The notes: a model not told the origin generated them from the sequence alone. A stretch of DNA of 62,229 bases from Chitinophaga pinensis (GCA_945883545.1 CAMCXT010000015.1:1-62229), one strand, 5' to 3'. Positions 1 to 8,839 are shown, counted from the stretch's first letter. Translations and numbers: made by a program.

Positions 1-338
1 GTGCAAATAAATCTGGCTTCTCCATAAGTTAGAAGTCCATTTTCTTCGATCACGGGCATGGTGTATTGCACGCCGTCAATTGCCGAAAGGCGTTTCATTT
101 TTTCGTCCGACAACTGAAAAAACTTTTCGCTTCGGTGTTCAATTTTAACGTCCGAATCAAAGGCATCGTAAAGGCTAATCACCCAACTCTCTAGGCCATT
201 GAAAGCAGAAAGGAGCACCACCAATGCTGCAGTTCCAACAGTTACTCCAAGCACAGAAATACCCGAAATGATGTTGATCACATTGGTGCTCTTTTTCGAA
301 AAGAGATACCTGAACGCTATGAAAAGCGGAAATTTCAA
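1..338 (-). CDS. LolC/LolE-like ABC permease, N-terminal part (cut by window edge)
   Basis: This is the first part (about 112 residues) of a FtsX/MacB-type permease of the lipoprotein-releasing LolCDE family; the rest lies beyond base 1. The N terminus reads LKFPLFIAFRYLFSKKSTNV, followed by a long hydrophobic helix with the family signature INIISGISVLG, and then the start of the periplasmic domain. The family role is to extract lipoproteins from the inner membrane for transfer to LolA; a lolA-like gene lies at 26360. The start must be the TTG at 338, because the in-frame codon two positions upstream is a TAA and no ATG precedes the conserved FRYLFSKK motif. It begins 3 bases after the rbfA stop, so the two are probably co-transcribed. 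Other FtsX-type permeases cannot be excluded from this fragment. Confidence 0.8.
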   Translation of the reverse strand, partial: MKFPLFIAFRYLFSKKSTNVINIISGISVLGVTVGTAALVVLLSAFNGLESWVISLYDAFDSDVKIEHRSEKFFQLSDEKMKRLSAIDGVQYTMPVIEENGLLTYGEARFIC

Positions 339-341
339 TGC

Positions 342-683
342 TTAGTCTTTACTCAACAAGCGATCGATATTTTCGAAGTAATCGATCGAATCGTCGAGGA
401 AGAAGTCTAAATCGGGCACAATGCGAAGTTGGTTCCGAACCAATTCCCCAAGCATTTTGCGGATTTCTTTTTTCATTCCCTTGATTACTTCCATCAATTC
501 TTCTGGCTTTGGAGCTTTAAATAAACTCAAGTAAACCCGGGCATGACTAAGGTCTGGACTTACCCGAACAATAGTTACTGTAATTAGCGCAGATCCAAAG
601 TGATTACGGCTTTCGCGTTGAAAATAAACGGCAAGCTCTTTCTGAACCAATCGGGAAACTTTTTTTTGTCTGGTCGATTCCAT
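342..683 (-). CDS. rbfA: 30S ribosome-binding factor RbfA
   Basis: A 113-residue protein of the usual RbfA size. It begins MESTRQKKVSRLVQKELA, which is the typical RbfA N-terminal helix, and has the KH-like fold signature VTIVRVSPDLSHARVYLSLF followed by LRIVPDLDFFLDDSIDY near the end. RbfA assists late 30S subunit assembly and 16S rRNA processing. The gene is divergent from the exporter at 732 with 48 bases between the start codons, and it is followed 3 bases after its stop by the LolC/E-like permease. A -7 box TACCTTTG lies only 4 bases before its ATG (see the promoter entry). Confidence 0.93.
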   Translation of the reverse strand: MESTRQKKVSRLVQKELAVYFQRESRNHFGSALITVTIVRVSPDLSHARVYLSLFKAPKPEELMEVIKGMKKEIRKMLGELVRNQLRIVPDLDFFLDDSIDYFENIDRLLSKD

Positions 684-687
684 TCTG

Positions 688-695
688 CAAAGGTA
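688..695 (-). promoter_or_regulatory. -7 promoter box of rbfA, almost touching the start codon
   Basis: On the minus strand TACCTTTG matches the Bacteroidota -7 consensus TAnnTTTG and is followed by only 4 bases (CAGA) before the ATG at 683. Transcription would start at or beside the start codon. No good -33 TTTG is visible. Confidence 0.45.
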
Positions 696-717
696 AAAAG
701 CCGCGCGTTTAATTCAG

Positions 718-725
718 TACATTTG
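718..725 (+). promoter_or_regulatory. -7 promoter box of the MsbA-like gene, close to the start codon
   Basis: TACATTTG fits TAnnTTTG exactly and ends 6 bases before the ATG at 732, again predicting an almost leaderless mRNA. No TTG is present at the right distance upstream. Confidence 0.45.
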
Positions 726-731
726 AGCCCT

Positions 732-2552
732 ATGCGCCTACTTTCTGGTCCGTACAAATACATAACTCCCTATTGGAGGTACGTTGCACTCAATATTATC
801 TTCAATTTATTGGGGATTTTCTTCGGTTTATTTACAATAACACTTGCAATTCCCTTTTTGGGTTTGCTCTTTGGAACCGAAAAACCTGTTGTCGAACTGC
901 CTGATTTTAGATTCAGTGCCGAATACATTCAAGCAGCGTTTAATTATTTCATCACGAATGTTATCCAAGAATCGGGAAGAGAAGCTGCATTAATCAAAAT
1001 GAGTTTGATGGTGCTTCTGATGTTTTTCTTGAAGAACCTCTGTCGATACATGGCGATGTATTTTCTCGCGCCAGTTCGAAATGGGGTGATTATGGACATC
1101 CGAAATGCACTTTTCGACAAAGTCCTCATCCTGCCACTATCATTCTACAGCAACGAGCGAAAGGGCGATATCATGGCCCGAATGAACAACGATGTTCAGG
1201 AAATCGAGTGGTCGGTAATTGGCGCTATCGAAATGGTTTTTAGGGATCCACCCACGGTGATCATTTACTTGGTCACTTTGTTTGTAATGAGTCCAGAGCT
1301 AACTCTGTTCTCGCTAATCCTCATTCCACTTGCTGGTTTACTTATCGGGAAAATCGGGAAAAGCCTCAAAAGATCATCGGATGTTGGGATGAAGAAAACT
1401 GGCGATCTCCTTTCTATCATCGAAGAAACACTTGGAGGTCTGAGAATTATCAAGGCATTTAGAGCCGAATCTCAACTAAATCAGAGATTCACCGGAATGA
1501 ACAATGATTTGCGCAGGGTGATGAATCGCATCTATCGAAAAAAAGACCTTGCCTCACCGTTGAGTGAATTGATGGGCTCTGGAGTGATCGTGGCGATAAT
1601 GTGGTATGGTGGTTCTGCTGTTCTCAGTGGAAGTTCTTCGCTGTCGCCAGAGGTTTTCATGACGTTCATCTTACTCTTTACCCAAATTCTTCCTCCCATA
1701 AAGGCGATCACTCAGGCATATTACAACCTGCAGAAAGGTCGTGCATCAATGGATCGCGTGCATCAAATTCTAGATGCTGAAAATACGATTCCAGAGAAAG
1801 AGAATACTCAGCATATTCAGTCGCTGCAATCGAAAGTGGAGTTCAAAAATGTGTCGTTCGATTATAGCGGGTCGCCCATTATTAATGGTGTGGATTTTCA
1901 ACTCGATAAAGGTAAAACCATTGCATTGGTTGGCCCTTCGGGATCTGGTAAATCAACTTTGGCAGATTTGCTTTCTCGTTTTTACGATGTGAAGAGCGGA
2001 CAAATTACCATCGATGGCAAAGATTTGCGTGACCTCAAACTGTCGGATCTTCGTGGATTGATGGGAATTGTTAGTCAGGAAAGTATCTTGTTTAACGACT
2101 CCGTTTTCAACAACATAGCACTTGGAAATCCGGATGCAACAATGGAAGCGGTAATTGAAGCTGCGAAGCTTGCCAATGCACATGATTTTATTAGTGGATT
2201 AGAAGACGGCTACTTTACGATGATCGGTGACCGTGGTTCGAAACTTTCTGGTGGGCAACGACAAAGACTATCGATTGCGCGTGCAGTGCTGAAAAATCCA
2301 GATATTTTGATTCTTGATGAAGCAACTTCAGCGTTGGATACAGAAAGCGAACGTTTGGTGCAAGATGCTTTGTCGGTCTTAATGAAGAACAGAACTTCAT
2401 TGGTCATTGCCCATCGACTGTCGACAATTCGGCATGCCGATGAAATTTTAGTGCTCGAATTGGGTAAAATTATAGAAAGAGGCACCCACGATGAGCTTAT
2501 TTCTCATGGTGGAATGTACAAAAGGCTGTGCGATTTGCAGGAGTTTCGTTAA
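732..2552 (+). CDS. MsbA-like ABC exporter (fused membrane and ATPase domains)
   Basis: A 606-residue half-transporter. Residues 1 to about 330 hold the six-helix exporter membrane domain, with an intracellular segment containing GDIMARMNNDVQEIE; the C-terminal ATPase has Walker A GPSGSGKST (from residue 401), signature LSGGQRQR (about 505), Walker B ILILDEATSALD and the switch histidine in VIAHRLST. In Bacteroidota this family (MsbA/lipid A flippase-like, COG1132) moves lipids or hydrophobic compounds across the inner membrane as a homodimer; the actual substrate cannot be told from sequence. The reading frame is open back to 600, but that extension overlaps rbfA, has no family similarity, and the ATG at 732 gives the normal N terminus MRLLSGPYKYITPYW. 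It is divergent from rbfA and followed by tRNA-Asn. Confidence 0.88.
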   Translation: MRLLSGPYKYITPYWRYVALNIIFNLLGIFFGLFTITLAIPFLGLLFGTEKPVVELPDFRFSAEYIQAAFNYFITNVIQESGREAALIKMSLMVLLMFFLKNLCRYMAMYFLAPVRNGVIMDIRNALFDKVLILPLSFYSNERKGDIMARMNNDVQEIEWSVIGAIEMVFRDPPTVIIYLVTLFVMSPELTLFSLILIPLAGLLIGKIGKSLKRSSDVGMKKTGDLLSIIEETLGGLRIIKAFRAESQLNQRFTGMNNDLRRVMNRIYRKKDLASPLSELMGSGVIVAIMWYGGSAVLSGSSSLSPEVFMTFILLFTQILPPIKAITQAYYNLQKGRASMDRVHQILDAENTIPEKENTQHIQSLQSKVEFKNVSFDYSGSPIINGVDFQLDKGKTIALVGPSGSGKSTLADLLSRFYDVKSGQITIDGKDLRDLKLSDLRGLMGIVSQESILFNDSVFNNIALGNPDATMEAVIEAAKLANAHDFISGLEDGYFTMIGDRGSKLSGGQRQRLSIARAVLKNPDILILDEATSALDTESERLVQDALSVLMKNRTSLVIAHRLSTIRHADEILVLELGKIIERGTHDELISHGGMYKRLCDLQEFR

Positions 2553-2610
2553 TTTATTTGATTGAAAATCAGGCATTGAAAAATTATTTTTCCTCTTTTA
2601 TGCTTTTCCG

Positions 2611-2641
2611 TTGCGCGGATAAATAAAATGGTGTAAAATTG
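2611..2641 (+). promoter_or_regulatory. Candidate promoter of tRNA-Asn
   Basis: TTG at 2611-2613, a 20-base spacer and TAAAATTG at 2634-2641 (one mismatch to TAnnTTTG). The predicted start is a few bases upstream of the mature tRNA 5' end at 2654, as expected for a short tRNA leader. Confidence 0.45.
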
Positions 2642-2653
2642 CAGCCTCAAAAT

Positions 2654-2727
2654 TCCTTGGTAGCTCAGCCGGTTAGAGCATCTGACTGTTAATCAGAGGG
2701 TCGTTGGTTCGAGTCCAACCCGAGGAG
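2654..2727 (+). tRNA. tRNA-Asn (anticodon GTT)
   Basis: A 74-base cloverleaf. The acceptor arm TCCTTGG (2654-2660) pairs with CCGAGGA (2720-2726) with one G-T pair; the D arm contains AGCTCAGCCGGTTAGAGC; the anticodon stem TCTGA/TCAGA holds loop CTGTTAA with anticodon GTT at 2688-2690; the T arm is GTTGG-TTCGAGT-CCAAC. The discriminator base is G and the 3' CCA is not encoded, so it must be added after transcription. GTT reads both asparagine codons. Confidence 0.96.
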
Positions 2728-2730
2728 CGA

Positions 2731-2758
2731 AAACCACCCACGTCCGGGTGGTTTTTTT
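2731..2758 (+). terminator. Rho-independent terminator after tRNA-Asn
   Basis: AAACCACCC (2731-2739) pairs with GGGTGGTTT (2746-2754) around a 6-base loop, and the run of T continues to 2758. It starts 4 bases after the tRNA. Confidence 0.85.
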
Positions 2759-2889
2759 GTTTTTAGCTATTCTGGATTTTCAACCGCAGTGTAAAAACGT
2801 ATCCAATCTTCTGGTTAAGTTATCATAATCGACTAGAATATAGGCGCTTAATTTATTTGAAAGCAGCAACTATCCTCAGTGGAAAAGTC

Positions 2890-2897
2890 TAAATTTG
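2890..2897 (+). promoter_or_regulatory. -7 box upstream of the E2 operon
   Basis: TAAATTTG matches TAnnTTTG and lies 26 bases before the ATG at 2924. The nearest upstream TTTG (2856-2859) is 30 bases away, too far for a standard -33 box. Confidence 0.4.
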
Positions 2898-2923
2898 CCG
2901 CAAATTAAACTGTCACCTTTCCT

Positions 2924-4216
2924 ATGGCGCAATTTGAATTGGTTATGCCGAAAATGGGCGAAAGCGTCGCCGAAGCTACAATTATCAAATGGCTCAAAAA
3001 GCCCGGCGATAGCATCGAACTCGACGAGCCTGTCCTCGAAATTGCAACCGATAAGGTTGACTCTGAAATCCCTTCCCCGGTAGCGGGAATCCTAGAAAAA
3101 ATCCTTTTCGAAGAAGGCCAAACGATTTTGGTGAATGGCGTGATTGCGATCATCAATACCTCAGCAGAAGCTTCTTCAGCGCTTGCATCAGCCCCTTCAC
3201 CTGCATCAGCGGCAAAAGCTCCAGAAACTGTTACTGCTGCTCCTTCTGCAGTTGCAGCAGTAAGTGAATCTATCGGTTCTAAATCAGAAAGTGGAAGATT
3301 CTATTCACCATTGGTACGAAACATCGCCAAGGAAGAAAAGATCTCCATGCAGGAACTGGATTCCATCCCCGGAACCGGGAAAGAAGGCCGTGTTACCAAA
3401 GACGACCTTATGAATTGGTTGTCGAACCGTAAGCCTGGCCAAGCAGCACCGGTATCTGCACCAGCGGTGAAAGCAACACAAGTTGCACCGGCTGTGTCAA
3501 TGAATGCGGGCGATGAAATCATCGAAATGGATCGCATGCGTAAGCTCATTGCCGATCACATGGTGATGTCAAAATCTGTTAGTCCGCACGTTACTTCGTT
3601 TGTTGAAGTTGACGTAACCAATATGGTGCTTTGGAGAGAACGTGTAAAGAAAGATTTCGAGAAGCGCGAAGGAGAAAAAATCACATTTACTCCGATCATT
3701 ATCGAAGCAGTTGCCCGCGCAATCAAAGATCTTCCAATGATCAATGTTTCGGTTAGTGGAACCAGCATCATCAAACGCAAGAACATCAATATCGGAATGG
3801 CGACAGCGCTTCCTTCAGGAAACCTGATCGTTCCTGTTATTAAAAATGCCGATACACTTTCACTTGTTGGTATCACCAAGTCGGTAAACGATCTCGCAAC
3901 CCGAGCAAGAGCCAATAAGCTTTCTCCCGACGATATTTCTGGTGGAACTTTCACTGTTACCAATGTTGGATCTTTCGGAAATGTGATGGGAACGCCGATC
4001 ATTAACCAACCTCAGGTGGCAATTATGGCTGTTGGAGTAATCAAAAAGAAACCAGCAGTTTTAGAAACTCCACAAGGTGACGTGATTGCTATCCGCCACA
4101 TGATGTACTGCTCGTTGTCATACGATCACCGTGTAGTAGATGGCTCTCTTGGTGGAAGCTTCATTCGCAAGGTGGCTGATTATCTCGAAGCATTCGATAT
4201 CAACCGCCCGTTCTAA
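2924..4216 (+). CDS. 2-oxoacid dehydrogenase E2 (dihydrolipoamide acyltransferase)
   Basis: A 430-residue E2 subunit. The N-terminal lipoyl domain carries the lipoylated lysine in EIATDKVDSE (K44); an Ala/Pro-rich linker spans about residues 80-125; the E3/E1-binding domain has YSPLVRNIAKEEKI and GTGKEGRVTKDDL (about 127-165); a second flexible linker precedes the catalytic domain, which ends with SYDHRVVDG (catalytic H402). E2 transfers the acyl group from lipoyl to CoA and forms the core of the pyruvate, 2-oxoglutarate or branched-chain complex. The single lipoyl domain suits a 2-oxoglutarate or branched-chain E2 better than pyruvate; no E1 or E3 gene is adjacent, so the substrate is open. 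The stop overlaps the next start (TAATG at 4214). Confidence 0.9.
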   Translation: MAQFELVMPKMGESVAEATIIKWLKKPGDSIELDEPVLEIATDKVDSEIPSPVAGILEKILFEEGQTILVNGVIAIINTSAEASSALASAPSPASAAKAPETVTAAPSAVAAVSESIGSKSESGRFYSPLVRNIAKEEKISMQELDSIPGTGKEGRVTKDDLMNWLSNRKPGQAAPVSAPAVKATQVAPAVSMNAGDEIIEMDRMRKLIADHMVMSKSVSPHVTSFVEVDVTNMVLWRERVKKDFEKREGEKITFTPIIIEAVARAIKDLPMINVSVSGTSIIKRKNINIGMATALPSGNLIVPVIKNADTLSLVGITKSVNDLATRARANKLSPDDISGGTFTVTNVGSFGNVMGTPIINQPQVAIMAVGVIKKKPAVLETPQGDVIAIRHMMYCSLSYDHRVVDGSLGGSFIRKVADYLEAFDINRPF

Positions 4217-5034
4217 TGAAACTTCAACTCACCAAGCCAATCGTTTTCTTCGATCTTGAAGCTACAGGAACAAATGTAGCAGCAGATAGAATTGTTGAAA
4301 TCTGTGTTTTAAAGGTCAATCCTGATGGATCTGAGGAGATCAAAACTCGAAAGATCAATCCAACCATTCCTATTCCACCAGAAGTGACGAAAATTCACGG
4401 AATCAGCGATGAGGATGTAAAGGATGAACCTACATTTAAAGCTATTGCTAAAGGTTTAATGGATTTTATTGGTGATTCTGACCTTGCTGGTTACAATTCC
4501 AATAAGTTTGATGTACCGATGCTTATCGAAGAATTCTTCCGAGCAGGTATTGAATTCCCAATGGAAGACCGCAACTTGGTTGACATTCAGAATATCTTCC
4601 ATCAAATGGAACAGCGCACACTTTCGGCTGCAGTGAAGTTTTATTGCAACCGCGAACACATCGGTGCGCATGGTGCAGAAGCCGATGTGCGCGGAACTTA
4701 CGATGTGTTGTTAGCGCAATTGGAGAAATACCAAGGCATTGAATACACCGACAAGGAAGGCAAAACCTCCATTCCAGTTGTAAACGACATGAAGAAACTG
4801 TCGGAATTTTCAACCAACAAAGATTGGGTAGATTTCGCAGGAAGAATGGTTTACGACAAAGACGGGAAAGAGCTTTTTAATTTTGGAAAGCACAAAGGCA
4901 AAAAGGTGGAGGAAGTATTCCTTCGTGAACCAAGCTATTACGATTGGATCATGAATGGTGATTTTGCTTTGTCGACCAAACGCGCCATCGAAAAAATTAA
5001 GCTCCGCGGACTAAAATCGAAATTCAACGGATGA
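4216..5034 (+). CDS. DnaQ-family 3'-5' exonuclease with ExoX-like C-terminal domain
   Basis: A 272-residue protein. The DEDDh exonuclease fold fills residues 1 to about 175: Exo I is FFDLEATGTN with D13 and E15, Exo II is GYNSNKFDVPML, and Exo III is GAHGAEADVRGTY with the histidine and aspartate. The C-terminal segment holds LFNFGKHKGKKVEEVFLREPSYYDWI-like sequence (about residues 222-250), the small domain also found at the end of exonuclease X and DUF3820 proteins. This is therefore likely a repair or processing nuclease, not the polymerase III epsilon subunit. It is translationally coupled on both sides, by 1 base with E2 and by 4 bases (ATGA) with the FAH gene, an unusual mix of functions. 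Confidence 0.85.
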   Translation: MKLQLTKPIVFFDLEATGTNVAADRIVEICVLKVNPDGSEEIKTRKINPTIPIPPEVTKIHGISDEDVKDEPTFKAIAKGLMDFIGDSDLAGYNSNKFDVPMLIEEFFRAGIEFPMEDRNLVDIQNIFHQMEQRTLSAAVKFYCNREHIGAHGAEADVRGTYDVLLAQLEKYQGIEYTDKEGKTSIPVVNDMKKLSEFSTNKDWVDFAGRMVYDKDGKELFNFGKHKGKKVEEVFLREPSYYDWIMNGDFALSTKRAIEKIKLRGLKSKFNG

Positions 5035-5642
5035 AAATTCTCTGTATCGGCAGAAATTATGCTGAACATGCCAAAGAATTAAACAACCCGCTTCCAAAGG
5101 AACCAGTGTTTTTTATGAAGCCCGACACCGCCTTGTTAAAAGATGGTGCTCCTTTTTATCATCCTGATTTTTCAAGCGACATCCACCACGAAATTGAAAT
5201 TGTGCTTCGTGTCGGAAAGGCTGGAAAGCATATTTCACCTGAACACGCATTGAAATACATCGATGGAATTACTGTTGGTGTAGATTTCACCGCACGCGAC
5301 TTGCAGCAACAGTGCAAGGAAAAGGGTTTGCCTTGGGAAAAAGCGAAAGCATTTGATGGATCTGCGCCAATTGGAACGTTCATTCCGTTTACTGAAAAAC
5401 ACGCACAAGGAGAAATTAATTTCAGCCTATCAGTGAACGAAGAAGTTCGCCAACAAGGAAGCTCAAACGACATGATTTTCAATTTCCAGTCGATAATCGC
5501 TTACCTATCACAATTCGTTACACTGAAAACGGGCGATTTAATCTATACAGGAACACCTTCAGGAGTTTCAGCAGTAAAGATAGGCGACCGACTAAAGGGC
5601 TTCCTCAATGGGGAGCAACTGCTTTCTTTTGAAGTGAAGTAG
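5031..5642 (+). CDS. Fumarylacetoacetate hydrolase (FAH) family protein
   Basis: A 203-residue single-domain FAH-fold enzyme, the size of human FAHD1 and E. coli YcgM. Family marks are CIGRNYAEHAKEL at the start, FMKPDTALL, the metal ligands in HHEIEIVLRVG (Glu-x-Glu), GVDFTARDLQ, the KAFDGSAPIG segment and IYTGTPSGV. Members act as acylpyruvate hydrolases, oxaloacetate tautomerases or decarboxylases with Mg2+; the substrate cannot be assigned. It is the third gene of the E2-exonuclease operon (ATGA overlap). Its last 38 bases overlap the end of the convergent membrane protein gene. Confidence 0.85.
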   Translation: MKILCIGRNYAEHAKELNNPLPKEPVFFMKPDTALLKDGAPFYHPDFSSDIHHEIEIVLRVGKAGKHISPEHALKYIDGITVGVDFTARDLQQQCKEKGLPWEKAKAFDGSAPIGTFIPFTEKHAQGEINFSLSVNEEVRQQGSSNDMIFNFQSIIAYLSQFVTLKTGDLIYTGTPSGVSAVKIGDRLKGFLNGEQLLSFEVK

Positions 5643-6807
5643 TAGTTTCTGGTTGAAACAATTCGATCATCAAGCGAATAAATACCAAGATGATTGGAAA
5701 AACCTTTACTACGTAAGGATAGATTATATCATGCCGAACTGCCGCAGGGAAAATGTCGGTTCCACTCAACGAAGTGAGTAAAATCGTTAACCCAAGCAAT
5801 ACTTTATCGAGAATGCTCCTTGGAGCTGCGTAAAACCAAACTGCAATTCCAACTACCGCTATCACCAATGTGGGCGATTCTGCCATGTGGTTGAACAATA
5901 TTACCCATATCATCACCATCGAAAGAAGTAACATTCTGAAATGAAGTTTTGTGTACATTTTCAATCTCACAAACGGCAGCAGAAACAATACAACTCCAAA
6001 TAACAATAAATGTAATTTGTTGATATTGAGATTGAACCAATAGTGTAGCCATCCCATCATAGAAAAGCCATAACTCAAGCCATGGTCATTGTTGAGCAAG
6101 CGCAGCCAACTTGAATAAAGAAATTCTAATTGTTGAGGTGTAACGATTACCAATGGGATAAGGGTAAAGAGGGCAAACCAACCGATTGTTGAAATGATCA
6201 TCTTGGGTTTGTTGGGATACAGCAGAAACATTGCAAATGCTACGATTCCAAACAACTTGATAAATACTGTGATCGATAAAAACAAAGAAGCCAAAATGAT
6301 TTGTCTTTTCTCAATAGCCGAAAACGCCAATAAAATCAAGCCCGCTATAAGTCCATTGCATTGTGAACTCTGAATGGAAGTAAACGTTTCTATCAAGCAA
6401 ATAAGTAATGCTCCATTTTTTTGAGCATGGCTCAATTGAGGCAATCGTAAAATTCCTACCGCCAACACAACGCTGTTTAGTGCATTCCAAATGATTAAGC
6501 CCAACCAAACGGGTAAGATCTTGAATAAGCCAAAGAAAAGTGCAAAAGCAGGGCTGTACTTAAATAAGTCGTAATGGTCGACCGGATGATGGAGATACAA
6601 GTCTTTTCCATCCACCAAGTGATCAAATGAATACCTAAAAATATCGAAGTTGTTGTAGTGGGTGAAGACCACACCATTTACTTCCTTCAAACCAAGTAAA
6701 TAGCATTGCAGTCCAGCAAAAATGGCAATGAACGAATAAACGATTAACCAAAGTCGCGTTTTGTCGCTTCTGAAATTTTGTTGAATAAACTGAAGCAATT
6801 GCGGCAT
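5605..6807 (-). CDS. Polytopic membrane protein, probable GT87/DUF2029 glycosyltransferase
   Basis: A 400-residue protein with about ten hydrophobic segments. The first extracytoplasmic loop carries acidic and aromatic residues in FTHYNNFDIFRYSF and DGKDLYLHHP, followed by LFKYSPAFALFFG, which is the layout of the DUF2029/GT87 family (polyprenyl-phosphate mannose-dependent mannosyltransferases in actinobacteria; function in Bacteroidota unknown). The aspartate in NNFDIF is a candidate catalytic residue. It follows the OmpA-family gene with 3 bases between stop and start, so they are probably one transcript, and it overlaps the convergent FAH gene at its 3' end. The family assignment is from pattern only. 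Confidence 0.65.
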   Translation of the reverse strand: MPQLLQFIQQNFRSDKTRLWLIVYSFIAIFAGLQCYLLGLKEVNGVVFTHYNNFDIFRYSFDHLVDGKDLYLHHPVDHYDLFKYSPAFALFFGLFKILPVWLGLIIWNALNSVVLAVGILRLPQLSHAQKNGALLICLIETFTSIQSSQCNGLIAGLILLAFSAIEKRQIILASLFLSITVFIKLFGIVAFAMFLLYPNKPKMIISTIGWFALFTLIPLVIVTPQQLEFLYSSWLRLLNNDHGLSYGFSMMGWLHYWFNLNINKLHLLLFGVVLFLLPFVRLKMYTKLHFRMLLLSMVMIWVILFNHMAESPTLVIAVVGIAVWFYAAPRSILDKVLLGLTILLTSLSGTDIFPAAVRHDIIYPYVVKVFPIILVFIRLMIELFQPETTTSLQKKAVAPH

Positions 6808-6810
6808 ATG

Positions 6811-8745
6811 TTATTTCGACAAAACGGTGAATTCGGTTCGGCGATTCAATTTACGGGTAGCATCGCTTGTGTTTGGCGCAATTGGTTTGGATTTACCATA
6901 TCCTTTGGCAGTGAGTCGATCTGGAACAATTCCTTTTTCTACCAAATACGATTTTACTGCTTCAGCGCGTGCTTGCGATAATTTCAGGTTTAATTGTTCA
7001 TTCCCAACATCATCAGTATGGCCGCTGATTTCAATTTTCAAACTTGGATTTTTATTCAGAAACTCCAATAGTTTTTCGAGTTCTGTTTGCGAAATGGCTT
7101 CCAACTCGGCCGATCCGGTAGCGAAAAAAATGTTCTTCAGGACGATGCTTTCTCCGGCTTCTATTGGCTGAAGTGGGATGTCAACTTCAAATATATCGGT
7201 TGGTTTGAGTTCCTTTTCGAGGGTGTAATTTTCTGAGAAAAACAAGAAACCCGGAGCGCTTACATTGAGTGCATAAGATGAACCAGCGGGTAAACTCAGC
7301 AGAAATTCTCCACTGATTGGATCGCTGCTGCTGGCTGCCATGATCTGTTTCGTGAAAAGGTCAATGATTTCAAAGCGAGCAGCCAATTTCGCGTCACTTT
7401 TTTTGTTAAACACCTTGCCCTTCATGAAAGTAACAGCAAAAGGCTGAATTTCTGGATTAATGTCAAATGAATAAATGTCTCTTAAACCATAACCACCTTC
7501 TCGATCAGCACTGAAATAAGCCTTTTTGCCATCAGCACTAATGATCATGTGCGTTTCATCGCCATTTGTATTGATAGGATAACCTAGGTTTATCGGCTTC
7601 TGCCATTTGCCATTCTGACCTTTTCTACTGATGAAAAAATCACGTTGTCCCATTCCGGGATGACCAGCAGAAGAGAAGTAAAGTGTTTTCCCATCTGGGT
7701 GTAGGAATGGGCCAAATTCTTCCATGTCGGTATTTAATGAATCGCCAAGATTAAACGCAGCACCCCAAGAGCCATTTGCTTGTTTTCTGCTGCACCAGAG
7801 GTCAGACATGCCTTTCCCACCTTCTCGTTTACTCACAAATATGATCTCTCTTCCATCTGCCGACACGGTAGGTTGCGCTTCCCAACTTGGACCATTTACG
7901 CCTTCCCCCAAGTTGGTTGGTTCGCTCCATTTCTTCCCGCGGGTTTCTGATACGTAAATATCACATCTGCCGAAACCACCTGGTCTTTCACATCCTGTGA
8001 AGAAAATGAATCTTCCATCAGGCGATAAACAATGTGCACCTTCGTTTCCATGGCTATTTAGTGGAGGCCCAACGCTGATGCACGGAAGCCACTTCCCATC
8101 TTTACGAACGCTTGTGAAGAAATCTTCTTCTACTTGCGATCCTCCATTGTCGGTAAGCTCATCCGAAGGACGCATTCTAGTGAATACAATGATTTGATCA
8201 TCTACAGTTATAGATGGATGGTACTCGCTGTATTTGCTATTTATTTCAGGACCAAGGTTTTCAGGTTTGAATTTCACAGGATTCAACACTGCTTGTTCTG
8301 CGAATTGAGCATTTCGTAATAAACGTTCTGCCTTTTTCTTGGTTTGTTCCTGGATTTTGGTGAAACTCAAATACTTGTTACAATGCACGATGGCTGAAGA
8401 ATATTCAGCCGAGGCGAAGTCTGCTTGTGCCCACCTGTAATACATAGGAGGGAATTTATCTGCTCTGATCTTGGCAGCTCCTTCGAAGTAATTTCTTGAC
8501 TCCGAATATTTTTCCATATCCAAACACAAGTCTGCCAAGGCTATTTGTGCTTCGAAGAATGTTGGATCCTCAGTTACTGCTGCTTTTAGCAATCCGTAGG
8601 CTTCATTGTTCATTTTCGATTGATAGCTTTTCAAACCTTCATTGAATAGTCGAATAGCCTTCTTGTTGGTAGAACTCAGGTCTTGTTGCGCTTGGCAAAT
8701 AGGCGAGCATACCAAAAGGAAAAATAGGATCTGGATGAATTTCAT
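6811..8745 (-). CDS. OmpA-family protein with TPR and PD40 beta-propeller repeats
   Basis: A 644-residue secreted envelope protein: signal peptide ending CSPICQA, TPR-like repeats (about 25-140), WD40-like PD40 repeats such as DGRFIFFTGC, DGREIIFVSKREGG, DGKTLYFSS and DGKKAYFSADREGG (about 170-420), a carboxypeptidase-regulatory-like beta domain, and a C-terminal OmpA domain (about 535-640) with the peptidoglycan-binding motif SGHTDDVGNEQLN and the LSQARAEAVKSYL helix. The OmpA part should anchor the outer membrane to peptidoglycan. The same architecture occurs next to type IX/PorE-like proteins in Bacteroidota, so it might belong to that machinery (inference). The frame opens at a TTG at 8754, but the ATG at 8745 gives the proper signal peptide. 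Confidence 0.85.
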   Translation of the reverse strand: MKFIQILFFLLVCSPICQAQQDLSSTNKKAIRLFNEGLKSYQSKMNNEAYGLLKAAVTEDPTFFEAQIALADLCLDMEKYSESRNYFEGAAKIRADKFPPMYYRWAQADFASAEYSSAIVHCNKYLSFTKIQEQTKKKAERLLRNAQFAEQAVLNPVKFKPENLGPEINSKYSEYHPSITVDDQIIVFTRMRPSDELTDNGGSQVEEDFFTSVRKDGKWLPCISVGPPLNSHGNEGAHCLSPDGRFIFFTGCERPGGFGRCDIYVSETRGKKWSEPTNLGEGVNGPSWEAQPTVSADGREIIFVSKREGGKGMSDLWCSRKQANGSWGAAFNLGDSLNTDMEEFGPFLHPDGKTLYFSSAGHPGMGQRDFFISRKGQNGKWQKPINLGYPINTNGDETHMIISADGKKAYFSADREGGYGLRDIYSFDINPEIQPFAVTFMKGKVFNKKSDAKLAARFEIIDLFTKQIMAASSSDPISGEFLLSLPAGSSYALNVSAPGFLFFSENYTLEKELKPTDIFEVDIPLQPIEAGESIVLKNIFFATGSAELEAISQTELEKLLEFLNKNPSLKIEISGHTDDVGNEQLNLKLSQARAEAVKSYLVEKGIVPDRLTAKGYGKSKPIAPNTSDATRKLNRRTEFTVLSK

Positions 8746-8839
8746 AAGCCTCAATTTGATAACGCGATGAATGTATAGATTATTCCCTGCCTAATTCAAT
8801 CGTTTTATGCTTTGTTTAAACAGCGATAGCCTGAAAAAC

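Noticed and set aside
2856-2897. TTTG at 2856-2859 as -33 partner of TAAATTTG at 2890
   Set aside because: Spacing is 30 bases, outside the 17-23 usual for this promoter class; only the -7 box is reported.
3556-4002. Long minus-strand open frame (148 codons) inside the E2 gene
   Set aside because: Shadow of the catalytic domain; it has no start context, no recognisable domain, and the plus-strand reading carries clear E2 motifs.
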